A stretch of 46,940 nucleotides of DNA from Chloroflexota bacterium (GTDB lineage: Bacteria; Chloroflexota; Limnocylindria; P2-11E), in assembly GCA_027310565.1 (NCBI GenBank), contig DAIDAP010000006.1, positions 1-46,940 of the forward strand. The letters are read 5' to 3'. This document shows, one piece after another, positions 27,887-35,131 of the stretch. Every line of letters begins with the position of its first letter. The stretch's first letter is position 1. Below the pieces are notes generated by a model, which worked only from the letters and a program-made list of their open reading frames with translations, made no database searches and was not told where the DNA came from. A program made the position numbers and the translations under genes.

Positions 27887-27910
27887 GATGTGGAACGTAG
27901 TATTGGTCAG
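27887..27910. promoter_or_regulatory. 24-bp bidirectional promoter between the SDR operon and dxs
   Basis: Only 24 bases separate two divergent start codons. TAGTAT at 27898-27903 is a -10-like box seven bases before the dxs GTG. The complementary strand of nearly the same bases reads AATACT, usable as a -10 for the SDR. Neither gene has room for a separated Shine-Dalgarno site behind this, so dxs at least is likely read from a leaderless mRNA. Any -35 elements must lie within the opposite gene. Confidence 0.55.
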
Positions 27911-29809
27911 GTGAGCGTCCTCGATCGCGTCGACCAGCCGAGCGACCTGCGCGCCCTGACGAAGCACGAGCTCCTGCGGCTCTGCGACGAGCTCCGCGCG
28001 TTCACGGTCGAGGCCGTGCAGAAGACCGGCGGGCACATCTCCTCGAGCCTCGGCACCGTCGAGCTCACCGTCGCGCTGCACCGCGTCTTCGAGTCGCCGC
28101 GCGACCGCCTGGTCTGGGACACCGGCCACCAGGCCTACATCCACAAGATGCTCACCGGCCGCCGCGCGCGGTTCGACACGCTGCGGCAGTTCGGCGGCAT
28201 CTCGGGCTTCCTGTCGCGGGCCGAGTCGGAGCACGACGTCTTCGGCGCCGGCCACGCGGGGACGTCCATCTCGGCGGCGCACGGCATGGCCGTCGCGCGC
28301 GACCTCATGGGCGAGGAGCGGCACGTCGTCGCGATCATCGGCGACGGCGCGCTCACGGCGGGGATGGCGTTCGAGGGGCTGAACAACGTCGGCCACGACC
28401 ACCGGCGCGTCATCGTCGTCCTGAACGACAACGGCATGAGCATCGCGCCGAACGTCGGCGCGGTCTCGCGGATGCTCGAGGCGGTGCGCACGGCGACGCC
28501 CTACCGCGGCGCGAAGCACGCCGTGCGCTCGGTGCTCGACCGCATGCCCGCGGGCGAGCTCGCCGAGGAGGCGCGGCGCCGCATCTTCACCAGCCTCAAA
28601 GCGCTCCTCATCCCGAACCTGCTCTTCGAGCAGCTCGGCTTCACGTACTTCGGGCCGGTGGACGGCCACGACCTGTTCGCGGTCGAGGGCATCCTCGAGC
28701 GGGCACGCGACTTCCGCGACGGGCCGGTGCTGGTCCACGTCCACACGCAGAAGGGCCACGGCTACGGCCCGGCCGAGGACGACAACGTGAAGTGGCACGG
28801 CGTCTCGGCGACGGGCGCGAGCAAGCCGGCCGGCCCGCAGTACACGGCCGTGTTCGCCGAGACCGTGCGCGAGATCCTCTCGCGCGACGAGCGCGCGGTC
28901 GCGATCACCGCGGCCATGCCCGGCGGCACCGGGCTCCAGCCGCTGTTCAAGGAGTTCCCCGGCCGGCTCATCGACGTGGGCATCTGCGAGCAGCACGCCG
29001 TGACGATGGCCGCCGGCCTCGCGACCGCCGGCATCGTGCCGATCGTCGCGATCTACTCGACGTTCCTGCAGCGCGGCTACGACCAGATGCTCCACGACGT
29101 CGCGGTGCAGGACCTCCCGATCGTGCTCGCGATGGACCGCGCCGGCATCGTGGGCGACGACGGCCGCACGCACCAAGGCCTCTACGACATCGGCTATCTG
29201 CGCGCGATGCCGGGCATGACGCTGATGGCGCCGAAGGACGAGGCCGAGCTGCGGCACATGATCTTCACCGCCTACCGCCACGCGGCCGAGCGACGCGGTC
29301 CCGTCGGCGTGCGGTTCCCGCGCGGCGCGGGCTCCGGCGCCCGGCTCGACGAGCCGCTGCGGGAGATCCCGCTCGGCGTCTCGGAGACGCTCCGCGAGGG
29401 CGCCGACCTCGCGATCCTGGCGTACGGCCACCCGGTGAACGCCGCGCTCGCCGCTGCGGACGCGCTCGCGCGGAACGGCATCGAGGCGACGGTGGTCAAC
29501 GCGCGCTTCGCGAAGCCGCTCGACGTCGACCGCATCCTCGCCCTCGCCGCCCGCACGACGCGCTTCGTGACGGTGGAGGAGCACGTCATCGCCACGGGCT
29601 TCGGCTCCGCGGTCGCCGAGCTGCTCGCCGAGCGCGGCGCGCGGGCGGAGACGCTCATGCTCGGCATCCCCGACGAGCACGTCGACCACGGCGCGCAGTC
29701 GCTGTGGCGGCGCCACCACGGGCTCGACGCCGACGGCATCGCGTCCGCGGTCCGCGCCCGCTGGCCGCAGCTCGTGCGCGCGAGCGCCGCGGCGGAGAGC
29801 GCGGGCTAG
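27911..29809 (+). CDS. dxs: 1-deoxy-D-xylulose-5-phosphate synthase
   Basis: A 632-residue thiamine-diphosphate enzyme making DXP from pyruvate and glyceraldehyde-3-phosphate, first step of the MEP isoprenoid route. N-terminal domain: GHISSSLGTVELTVALH, VWDTGHQAYIHKMLTGR, GDGALTAGMAFEGLNN (TPP/Mg motif). Middle domain: DVGICEQHAVTMAAGLA with the catalytic Glu, MDRAGIVGDDGRTHQG. C-terminal transketolase domain to the end. GTG at 27911 fits the family N-terminus; an upstream start would overlap the SDR gene by 90 bases. It converges with the DUF4015 gene with a 4-base gap. Confidence 0.96.
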   Translation: MSVLDRVDQPSDLRALTKHELLRLCDELRAFTVEAVQKTGGHISSSLGTVELTVALHRVFESPRDRLVWDTGHQAYIHKMLTGRRARFDTLRQFGGISGFLSRAESEHDVFGAGHAGTSISAAHGMAVARDLMGEERHVVAIIGDGALTAGMAFEGLNNVGHDHRRVIVVLNDNGMSIAPNVGAVSRMLEAVRTATPYRGAKHAVRSVLDRMPAGELAEEARRRIFTSLKALLIPNLLFEQLGFTYFGPVDGHDLFAVEGILERARDFRDGPVLVHVHTQKGHGYGPAEDDNVKWHGVSATGASKPAGPQYTAVFAETVREILSRDERAVAITAAMPGGTGLQPLFKEFPGRLIDVGICEQHAVTMAAGLATAGIVPIVAIYSTFLQRGYDQMLHDVAVQDLPIVLAMDRAGIVGDDGRTHQGLYDIGYLRAMPGMTLMAPKDEAELRHMIFTAYRHAAERRGPVGVRFPRGAGSGARLDEPLREIPLGVSETLREGADLAILAYGHPVNAALAAADALARNGIEATVVNARFAKPLDVDRILALAARTTRFVTVEEHVIATGFGSAVAELLAERGARAETLMLGIPDEHVDHGAQSLWRRHHGLDADGIASAVRARWPQLVRASAAAESAG

Positions 29810-29813
29810 CGAC

Positions 29814-30767
29814 CTACCGCAGCATGTCGTAGCGGTTCGCGGGGTCCCACAGCAGGTAGCTCTTCACGCCGCGCTCGGACGCCGCGTCGATCTGCGCCTG
29901 CACCTGCGCGCGCCCGTAGAGGTGGCGGAGCGAGAAGGCCTGGAGCCACGGGCGGAGCTGGGTCGCCCTGCCGTCCACCTTCACCAGCGCGTCGGCGAGG
30001 CCGGCGAGGATCACCCCGCGCGGCGCGAGGTCGGGGTCCGGGAACCCGTAGGAGTTCGGGGCGTAGTGGGAGGGGTACATCATCGGCGAGACCACGTCGA
30101 CGACCTTCGCCACCGCGGCGAGGTCCTGGCCGATGTTCATGTCGTCCACCGCCGTCGTGGTGAGGCCGAACAGGTCCGCCGAGAGACGGATGCGGTCGGG
30201 CAGCGCCGCGCGCATCTCGCGCAGGAAGACGTCGATCGCGGCGACGCGCGAGGCTTGATCGCCGCGGTCGAGCCGCTCGGCGCCACGGCCGGTCGGGAAC
30301 CGGACGTAGTCGAGCTGCACCTCGTCGAAGCCCATGCGGACCGCCTTCATCGCGAGGGCGATGAGCGCTGCGCGGGTCGCCTCCTTGCGCGGGTCCACCC
30401 ACGGCAGGCCGGATTCGCCGAGCCAGACGCGCCCGTCGAGCTGGAACGCGAGGTCGGGACGCTCCGCGGCGAGCGCGCCGTTCTCGAACGAGACGATGCG
30501 CGCGATGGCGTAGAGGCCCGCGTCGTGCGCGGCTTCGACGGCGGGGGACTGGTCGAACTCGTTGCCCGACGAATCCTTGACGTCGATCACGACGGCGTTC
30601 ATGCCGCTGCGCCGCACCAGCGCGTACAGGTCGGCGCGCCGGGCGGCGTCGCCCGCGACCCAGCCCGTGAGGTACACGCCGCGGACCTCGCGCGGGACGA
30701 GGTGCGCGGGGACGGGTGCGAGCCCGACCGCGTAGGTGAGGACCGCGACGAGCATCACACCGATCAC
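29814..30767 (-). CDS. Exported putative glycoside hydrolase (DUF4015/GH-like barrel)
   Basis: A 317-residue protein with an N-terminal signal or anchor (residues 1-20), then a TIM-barrel of the putative glycosyl hydrolase family DUF4015 (PF13200). Typical blocks: REVRGVYLTGWVAG, AVVIDVKDSSG, YAIARIVSFEN, WVDPRKEATRAALIAL, GFDEVQLDYVRFPTG (acidic candidate residues), and VVSPMMYPSHYAPNSYG. The substrate is unknown; family members are thought to act on cell-envelope polysaccharide. Start GTG at 30767, or ATG at 30755. On this strand TAGAGT stands eight bases before the GTG. Confidence 0.85.
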   Translation of the reverse strand: MIGVMLVAVLTYAVGLAPVPAHLVPREVRGVYLTGWVAGDAARRADLYALVRRSGMNAVVIDVKDSSGNEFDQSPAVEAAHDAGLYAIARIVSFENGALAAERPDLAFQLDGRVWLGESGLPWVDPRKEATRAALIALAMKAVRMGFDEVQLDYVRFPTGRGAERLDRGDQASRVAAIDVFLREMRAALPDRIRLSADLFGLTTTAVDDMNIGQDLAAVAKVVDVVSPMMYPSHYAPNSYGFPDPDLAPRGVILAGLADALVKVDGRATQLRPWLQAFSLRHLYGRAQVQAQIDAASERGVKSYLLWDPANRYDMLR

Positions 30768-30852
30768 AGGAGCTGACTCTACCGGCCGGTGAACGGCGAG
30801 ACGAGCCTACTTACGGTCGCAGAGTCGTACAGATCCGCTACGACGCGCCGAG

Positions 30853-31626
30853 CTAGTCGTGGTCGTCGGTCGTGTCGGGGCTGGCGGTGGAGCGCGGCAG
30901 CGTCGGCCGTGGTGTGGCGGTGCGATCGGGCGGCGCGCTCTCGCGCGGGCTCGTGGACGCGCGCGGGGTGCGCGTCGGCTCGGGGCTGCGCGTCGGCTCC
31001 GGAGTGCCCTCGCCGCGTCCCCTTCCGCGGTCGTCCTTGTTGTTGCCGCCGGCGGCTCGCTGCTCGTCGTCCCGGGCGCGCTGGAGCGCGGGCTTCGCCT
31101 GCTCCGGGACCTTCTGCTCGAGCGCGTCGATGATCGACTGGTGCTTGTCGCGCGCGGTGTCGGCGACCTGCTGGGCGGCGTCGGCCTTCTGCTGCGGCGC
31201 GCTCTGCTGGATGGCGTCGACCGCCGCGCGGAACCGCGCCGCCGCCTGGGCGTACTCCTCGGATGCCGTCGGCGCCCGGTCCGAGCGGTCGGCGACCTGC
31301 TGCAGCTCGGCGAGGCGCCGGTCGGAGATGTCCGCGAGGAGCCGCACGCGCTGGACGTCGTCGAGCGTCAGCGCGACCTGCACGTCCTCGATCGTCTTCT
31401 TCAGCCCGAACGCCGGATCGCCGGGCAGGCTGCCCGCCGACGCGGCACCGGCGCCGGCCACGAGCACGATGGCGCCGAGCGCGACCGCGAACGCCGGGCG
31501 CAGGAAGGTCCAGGCCGTGCCGCGACCCGCGCGCGGGAGCGTCGCGTTCGCCTCGGCGAGCAAGCGGGCACGCAGCTCGCGACGGAACTCCTCACGCATG
31601 CGCGGCTGCGGCAGCCGGGGCTCCAC
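30853..31626 (-). CDS. DUF5667-domain single-pass membrane protein, partner of the ECF sigma factor
   Basis: A 257-residue protein: Arg-rich cytoplasmic N-terminus (about 35 residues), one hydrophobic segment (about 44-67), then the DUF5667 region with AGSLPGDPAFGLKKTIEDVQVALTLDDVQRVRLLADISDRRL, a helical part with Gln/Ala, and a low-complexity Pro/Thr/Ser/Arg tail (EPTRSPEPTRTP repeats). The layout, and a TAGTG overlap with the sigma-factor stop, suggest it is an anti-sigma or sensor partner, although no ZAS zinc motif is seen. Such proline/threonine tails usually lie outside the membrane. Confidence 0.8.
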   Translation of the reverse strand: MEPRLPQPRMREEFRRELRARLLAEANATLPRAGRGTAWTFLRPAFAVALGAIVLVAGAGAASAGSLPGDPAFGLKKTIEDVQVALTLDDVQRVRLLADISDRRLAELQQVADRSDRAPTASEEYAQAAARFRAAVDAIQQSAPQQKADAAQQVADTARDKHQSIIDALEQKVPEQAKPALQRARDDEQRAAGGNNKDDRGRGRGEGTPEPTRSPEPTRTPRASTSPRESAPPDRTATPRPTLPRSTASPDTTDDHD

Positions 31627-32219
31627 TACAGCGCCTCCCGCGACGGGATGAGCTGGCGCAGCGCGCCGATGGCGCGGAATTGGATGCCGCGGACGGTGCC
31701 CTCGCGCTTGCCGACGATGCGCGCGATCTCCGGCGTGGTGAACCCCTCGAGGAAGCGCAGGACGATGACCTCCTGCTGGAGCGGGGTGAGCCTGGCGAGC
31801 GCCCGCCGCAGCGTGTCGCTGTCGGACCGCGCGAGCAGCTCGTCGTCGGGCTCGACCACGCGGTCGGCCTCGGGGTGGCGGAGGGCGTCCTCGAAGGAGA
31901 CCTGGCGGGCGCCGCGGCGCGCCCGGTCGATGACCGCGTTGCGCGCGATCCGGTACAGCCAGGCGAGGAACGCCTGCCGCGGCTCGTATCGTGGGATCGC
32001 CTTCAGGGCCCGCATGAACACGTCGCTCGTCAGATCCTCCGCTTCGGCGTCGTCGCGGACCCGGTAGTACACGTACCGGTAGACCGCTTCGGCGTGCCGG
32101 TCATAGAGGAGGCCGAAGGCCGCCACGTCGCCACGGCTCGCCCGGACGGCGAGGCCGGCGTCCTCGTCCCGCTCTACCGGGGTAACGGCGGCCCGCTCGG
32201 CGCCGTTAGGAGTGGCCAT
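31626..32219 (-). CDS. ECF-type RNA polymerase sigma factor
   Basis: A 197-residue sigma-70 family protein with region 2 (FGLLYDRHAEAVYRYVYYRV, DLTSDVFMRAL, FLAWLYRIARNAVIDRARR) and region 4 (LTPLQQEVIVLRFLEGFTTPEIARIVGKREGTVRGIQFRAI). Domain 3 is absent, so it is an ECF group member. ATG at 32219 (GTG at 32225 also possible) starts within a few bases of the cytochrome c stop. The gene is followed directly by the DUF5667 protein; co-expression of the three is inferred from spacing. Confidence 0.9.
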   Translation of the reverse strand: MATPNGAERAAVTPVERDEDAGLAVRASRGDVAAFGLLYDRHAEAVYRYVYYRVRDDAEAEDLTSDVFMRALKAIPRYEPRQAFLAWLYRIARNAVIDRARRGARQVSFEDALRHPEADRVVEPDDELLARSDSDTLRRALARLTPLQQEVIVLRFLEGFTTPEIARIVGKREGTVRGIQFRAIGALRQLIPSREAL

Positions 32220-32226
32220 GCTCACG

Positions 32227-32607
32227 TCACCGTAACGACGCGAGGTACGCGACCAGCGCGCCCAGGTCCTGCTCGGGGATGGCGTCGGCGAGGCCGCGGG
32301 GCATCGAGTCAGGGTACCCCGGTACCACGTAGCCACCCGGATCGGTGATCGAGGCCCGGATGTAGGCCTCCGCCGGGGTGTCCGGGAGCCGCGTCCCCGC
32401 GACCGTGCCGATGCGGTCGAGCGGGGGGCCGACCGCCCGGAAGCCGTTCCAGATGCTGGGCGCGTGGCAGGAGGCGCAGGCGGCCTGCTGGTAGACCTGC
32501 TTCCCGCGGGCGATCGGGTCCTTCGCCGGCGGCTCGGGGCCGCACGACGCCCCGACCGCCGCCGCGGCGAGAATGACCCCGAATGGCAGACCCGCTCCCT
32601 TCCGCAT
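32227..32607 (-). CDS. Mono-heme c-type cytochrome lipoprotein
   Basis: A 126-residue exported cytochrome c. The N-terminus is a lipoprotein signal (VILAAAAVGASC, Cys about residue 22). The heme site is CASCH at about 43-47, and SMPRG near residue 103 offers the axial Met. It is the first gene of an operon with the ECF sigma factor and DUF5667 protein, and it is head-to-head with the ccm operon that would attach its heme. Its ATG at 32607 lies inside the first codons of ccmA; the two coding regions overlap by 25 bases. Confidence 0.88.
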   Translation of the reverse strand: MRKGAGLPFGVILAAAAVGASCGPEPPAKDPIARGKQVYQQAACASCHAPSIWNGFRAVGPPLDRIGTVAGTRLPDTPAEAYIRASITDPGGYVVPGYPDSMPRGLADAIPEQDLGALVAYLASLR

Positions 32608-33188
32608 CGCTCCACGATGCCACGGTCGTGCTCGACGACCGGCCCGTCCTCCGCGGGGCGACGCTGGAGGCCGGCCCCGGCCTGTCGCTCCTGCGGGGCG
32701 AGAACGGCTCCGGGAAGACGACGCTCCTGCGGGCGCTCGTCGGCCTGGTCGATCTCACCCGTGGGCGACGGAGCGTCACCGGCACGCCGCTGTACATCGG
32801 CCACCGACCGATGCTCCTGCGCGGCCTGACGGCGCGGGAGAACCTCACCTTCCTGGCATCCTTCCGCGGCGTGCGCGCGGACGTCGTCGCCGCGCTGCGC
32901 CGCTGGGGCCTCGAGGACGCGATGGACCGGCCGGTCGACCGGCTCTCCGCGGGTCAGCGGCGGCGCGCCGCGCTCGCGCGGCTCGAGACGGAGCCCGCGG
33001 CGGTCGTGCTGCTCGACGAGCCGTTCGCCGACCTCGACGTCGACGCGATCATCCTGCTGCGCGCCGCGGTGAACGGCGCGCTCGCGCGCCGGCAGGCCGT
33101 CCTCATGGTCACGCATCTCCACCACGAGCTCGACGCCGACGCGGCGGCGCGCTTCCACCTCAAGGACGGCATCGTGACGCCGGCATGA
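32583..33188 (+). CDS. ccmA: Heme exporter ATP-binding protein CcmA
   Basis: A 201-residue ABC ATPase of the CcmA type: Walker A GENGSGKTT, signature LSAGQRRRAALARL, Walker B VVLLDEPFADLD, and H-loop VTHLHHE. It powers release of holo-CcmE from the CcmABCD complex. ATG at 32583 is the first start; it overlaps the divergent cytochrome gene. The next gene starts in the ATGA overlap at 33185. The operon order ccmA-B-C-D-E-F-H-I supports the call. Confidence 0.9.
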   Translation: MADPLPSASLHDATVVLDDRPVLRGATLEAGPGLSLLRGENGSGKTTLLRALVGLVDLTRGRRSVTGTPLYIGHRPMLLRGLTARENLTFLASFRGVRADVVAALRRWGLEDAMDRPVDRLSAGQRRRAALARLETEPAAVVLLDEPFADLDVDAIILLRAAVNGALARRQAVLMVTHLHHELDADAAARFHLKDGIVTPA

Positions 33189-33865
33189 GCGGCGAGCCCG
33201 TGACGCTCGGCAAGATCGTCCTCGTCGCGCTGCGCGAGCTCTTCGCGGAGCGGCGCCATCCCGACGGACTCGCCGCCGCGCTCACCTTCACCGGGATGCT
33301 CGTGCTGCTCGAGAGCCTCGCGTTCGGCCCGGGGCGCGCGCGCGAGCCGGCGACGGCGAGCGCGGTGTTCTGGATCGCGGTGGTGTTCGCCGCCTCGCTC
33401 GTCACGATGCGCTCGTTCGACCGCGAGCTCGAGGACGACGCGATCGACGCCGTCATCGCGCTGCCCGGCGGGCGCGAGGCGCTCTACGCGGGGAAGGTGC
33501 TCGCGATCGCCGTCGTCGTCGCGGTCGTCGCGATCGCGGCCGGGGCCCTCTCGATCCTGCTCCTCGACCTGGGCATCGCGCTCCCCGGCCATCTCGTGCT
33601 CGTCGGGGCGCTCGGCGTCGTCGCGCTCCCGCCGGTCGTCGTGCTCGCGAACGTCCTGACGCTGCGCGTCCGGGCGCGGGTCGCGCTCGTGCCGATCCTC
33701 GCGTTCCCGATCCTCGTCCCGCAGCTTCTCGCCGCGACGCAGGGCGCGGCCGCGGCGCTCTCCGGCGACGCGGCGGCGGCCCTCGGCTGGTCGGGCCTGC
33801 TCGCCGCGTTCGCGCTTGTGTACGCCGTGCTCGGTCTTACCATCGTCCCTGCGGCCATCGAGTGA
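33185..33865 (+). CDS. ccmB: Heme exporter membrane protein CcmB
   Basis: A 226-residue membrane protein with six hydrophobic segments. It carries the CcmB pattern ALRELFAERRHPDGLAAALTF at the N-terminus, RSFDRELEDDAIDAVIALPGGREALYAGK in the middle loop, and FPILVPQLLAAT towards the end. It pairs with CcmA as the ABC module for cytochrome c maturation. ATG at 33185 overlaps the ccmA stop by four bases; ccmC begins 22 bases after its stop. Confidence 0.9.
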   Translation: MSGEPVTLGKIVLVALRELFAERRHPDGLAAALTFTGMLVLLESLAFGPGRAREPATASAVFWIAVVFAASLVTMRSFDRELEDDAIDAVIALPGGREALYAGKVLAIAVVVAVVAIAAGALSILLLDLGIALPGHLVLVGALGVVALPPVVVLANVLTLRVRARVALVPILAFPILVPQLLAATQGAAAALSGDAAAALGWSGLLAAFALVYAVLGLTIVPAAIE

Positions 33866-33887
33866 GGGCCCAGCCCGAAGAACAGGA

Positions 33888-34589
33888 ATGATCGAGACCA
33901 CAGCGGCGCCTTTCCCGACGCTCCGACTCCGGCCATGGCTCGCGCCCGTCGCGCTCGCCGCGGCGGCCGTCGGCACGTACATGGCGCTCTTCTGGGCGCC
34001 CACCGACGCGGTCCAGGGCGAGGTGTACCGGATCATCTACGTGCACGTCCCGCTCGCCTGGCTCTCGTACCTCGCCTTCGTCGTCGTGTTCCTCGCGTCG
34101 ATCGGCTGGCTGTGGAGCCGGCGTCCGTGGTTCGACGCGCTCGCGGTCTCCTCGGCCGAGGTGGGCGTCCTGTTCACGGGCCTGTTCATCGTCGCGGGGT
34201 CGATCTGGGCGAAGCCCACCTGGGGCGTGTGGTGGACGTGGGACCCGCGTCTGGTGACCACATCGGTCATGTTCGTCATGTACCTCGGCTACCTCCTCCT
34301 GCGATCGCTCTCCACCGACTTCCAGCGGCGCGCCACGCGCGCCGCGGTGCTCGGCGTCATCGCCGTCGTCGACATCCCGATCGTGCACCTGTCGGTGATC
34401 TGGATGAACTCGATCCACCAGCTGCCGACGGTGCTGCGGATGACCGGCGGGCCGACGCTGGACCCGACCATGGGCCTGACGCTCGGCGTCAACGTCGTCG
34501 CGTTCACGCTCGTGTACCTCGCGCTCCTCGGAGAGCGCATGCACATCGAGCGCGCCCGCCAGCGGCTCGTGCTGGAGCGGCGGTCGTGA
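33888..34589 (+). CDS. ccmC: Heme-handling membrane protein CcmC
   Basis: A 233-residue protein with six transmembrane segments. The heme-handling tryptophan motif WGVWWTWDPRL is at about residues 110-120 and is flanked by conserved His in YVHVPLAWLSY and IVHLSVIWMNSIHQ. It delivers heme to CcmE. ATG at 33888 follows AACAGGA; a start further upstream would overlap ccmB out of register. The gene continues into ccmD after a 28-base gap. Confidence 0.93.
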   Translation: MIETTAAPFPTLRLRPWLAPVALAAAAVGTYMALFWAPTDAVQGEVYRIIYVHVPLAWLSYLAFVVVFLASIGWLWSRRPWFDALAVSSAEVGVLFTGLFIVAGSIWAKPTWGVWWTWDPRLVTTSVMFVMYLGYLLLRSLSTDFQRRATRAAVLGVIAVVDIPIVHLSVIWMNSIHQLPTVLRMTGGPTLDPTMGLTLGVNVVAFTLVYLALLGERMHIERARQRLVLERRS

Positions 34590-34617
34590 CGCGGGTAGAT
34601 CGAGCGACGAGCGATCC

Positions 34618-34719
34618 ATGATCGGGAACCTCGGCTTCATCGTCGCGGCGTACGTCATCGTCTGGGGCGCGCTCGCGATCTACGTCATCACGCTGCGGCG
34701 GCGACGTGACCGTCTCTAG
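34618..34719 (+). CDS. ccmD: CcmD-like small membrane protein
   Basis: A 33-residue ORF starting at ATG 34618 between ccmC and ccmE. It is one transmembrane helix (NLGFIVAAYVIVWGALAIYVI) followed by RRRRDRL, the usual CcmD topology with a basic C-terminus. CcmD is needed for release of holo-CcmE from the CcmABC complex. It overlaps ccmE by 14 bases. The identification rests on position, size and topology since CcmD sequences vary widely. Confidence 0.85.
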   Translation: MIGNLGFIVAAYVIVWGALAIYVITLRRRRDRL

Positions 34720-35131
34720 CCGCCGCGTGCTCCTCATCGCGACGCTCACCGCGGCGGTGCTCGTCGGGTTCGTCGCGGTGCAGAACCTCACGCCGTCGTC
34801 GATCTACTACCTCACGCCCTCCGAGGCGAGGCAGCAGGCCATCCCGCCCGGACAGGCGGTGCGTCTGGGCGGCCTCGTCCTGGCGGGCACGCTCGCCTAC
34901 GACCCGACCTCGCGGCTCCTGCTCTTCTCCATCGGCGACGGCACGACGAGCGTCGCGGTGGTCGGCCGGGGCGCGCCGCCGGCGCTCCTGCGGGAGGGCG
35001 CCGGCGCGGTCGTGGAAGGCGCGTTCGCCGACGACGGAACGTTCCGCGCGGTCACCGTCCTCGCCAAGCACAACGAGCGCTACGCGCCGCCGTCGCCCGG
35101 GGCCACGCCGCGGGACCGTACGGTCCCATGA
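34706..35131 (+). CDS. ccmE: Cytochrome c-type biogenesis heme chaperone CcmE
   Basis: A 141-residue protein with an N-terminal anchor (residues 7-25) and an OB-fold domain. The heme-binding His is in VLAKHNERYAPP near the C-terminus, matching the family LAKH-x-E-x-Y. It carries heme covalently from CcmC to the CcmF/H ligase. GTG at 34706 overlaps ccmD; the stop overlaps ccmF as ATGA. Confidence 0.93.
   Translation: MTVSSRRVLLIATLTAAVLVGFVAVQNLTPSSIYYLTPSEARQQAIPPGQAVRLGGLVLAGTLAYDPTSRLLLFSIGDGTTSVAVVGRGAPPALLREGAGAVVEGAFADDGTFRAVTVLAKHNERYAPPSPGATPRDRTVP

Noticed and set aside
27794-27910. Longer dxs start at 27794
   Set aside because: It would overlap the divergent SDR gene, and the extra residues have no family likeness; GTG 27911 fits the usual DXS N-terminus.
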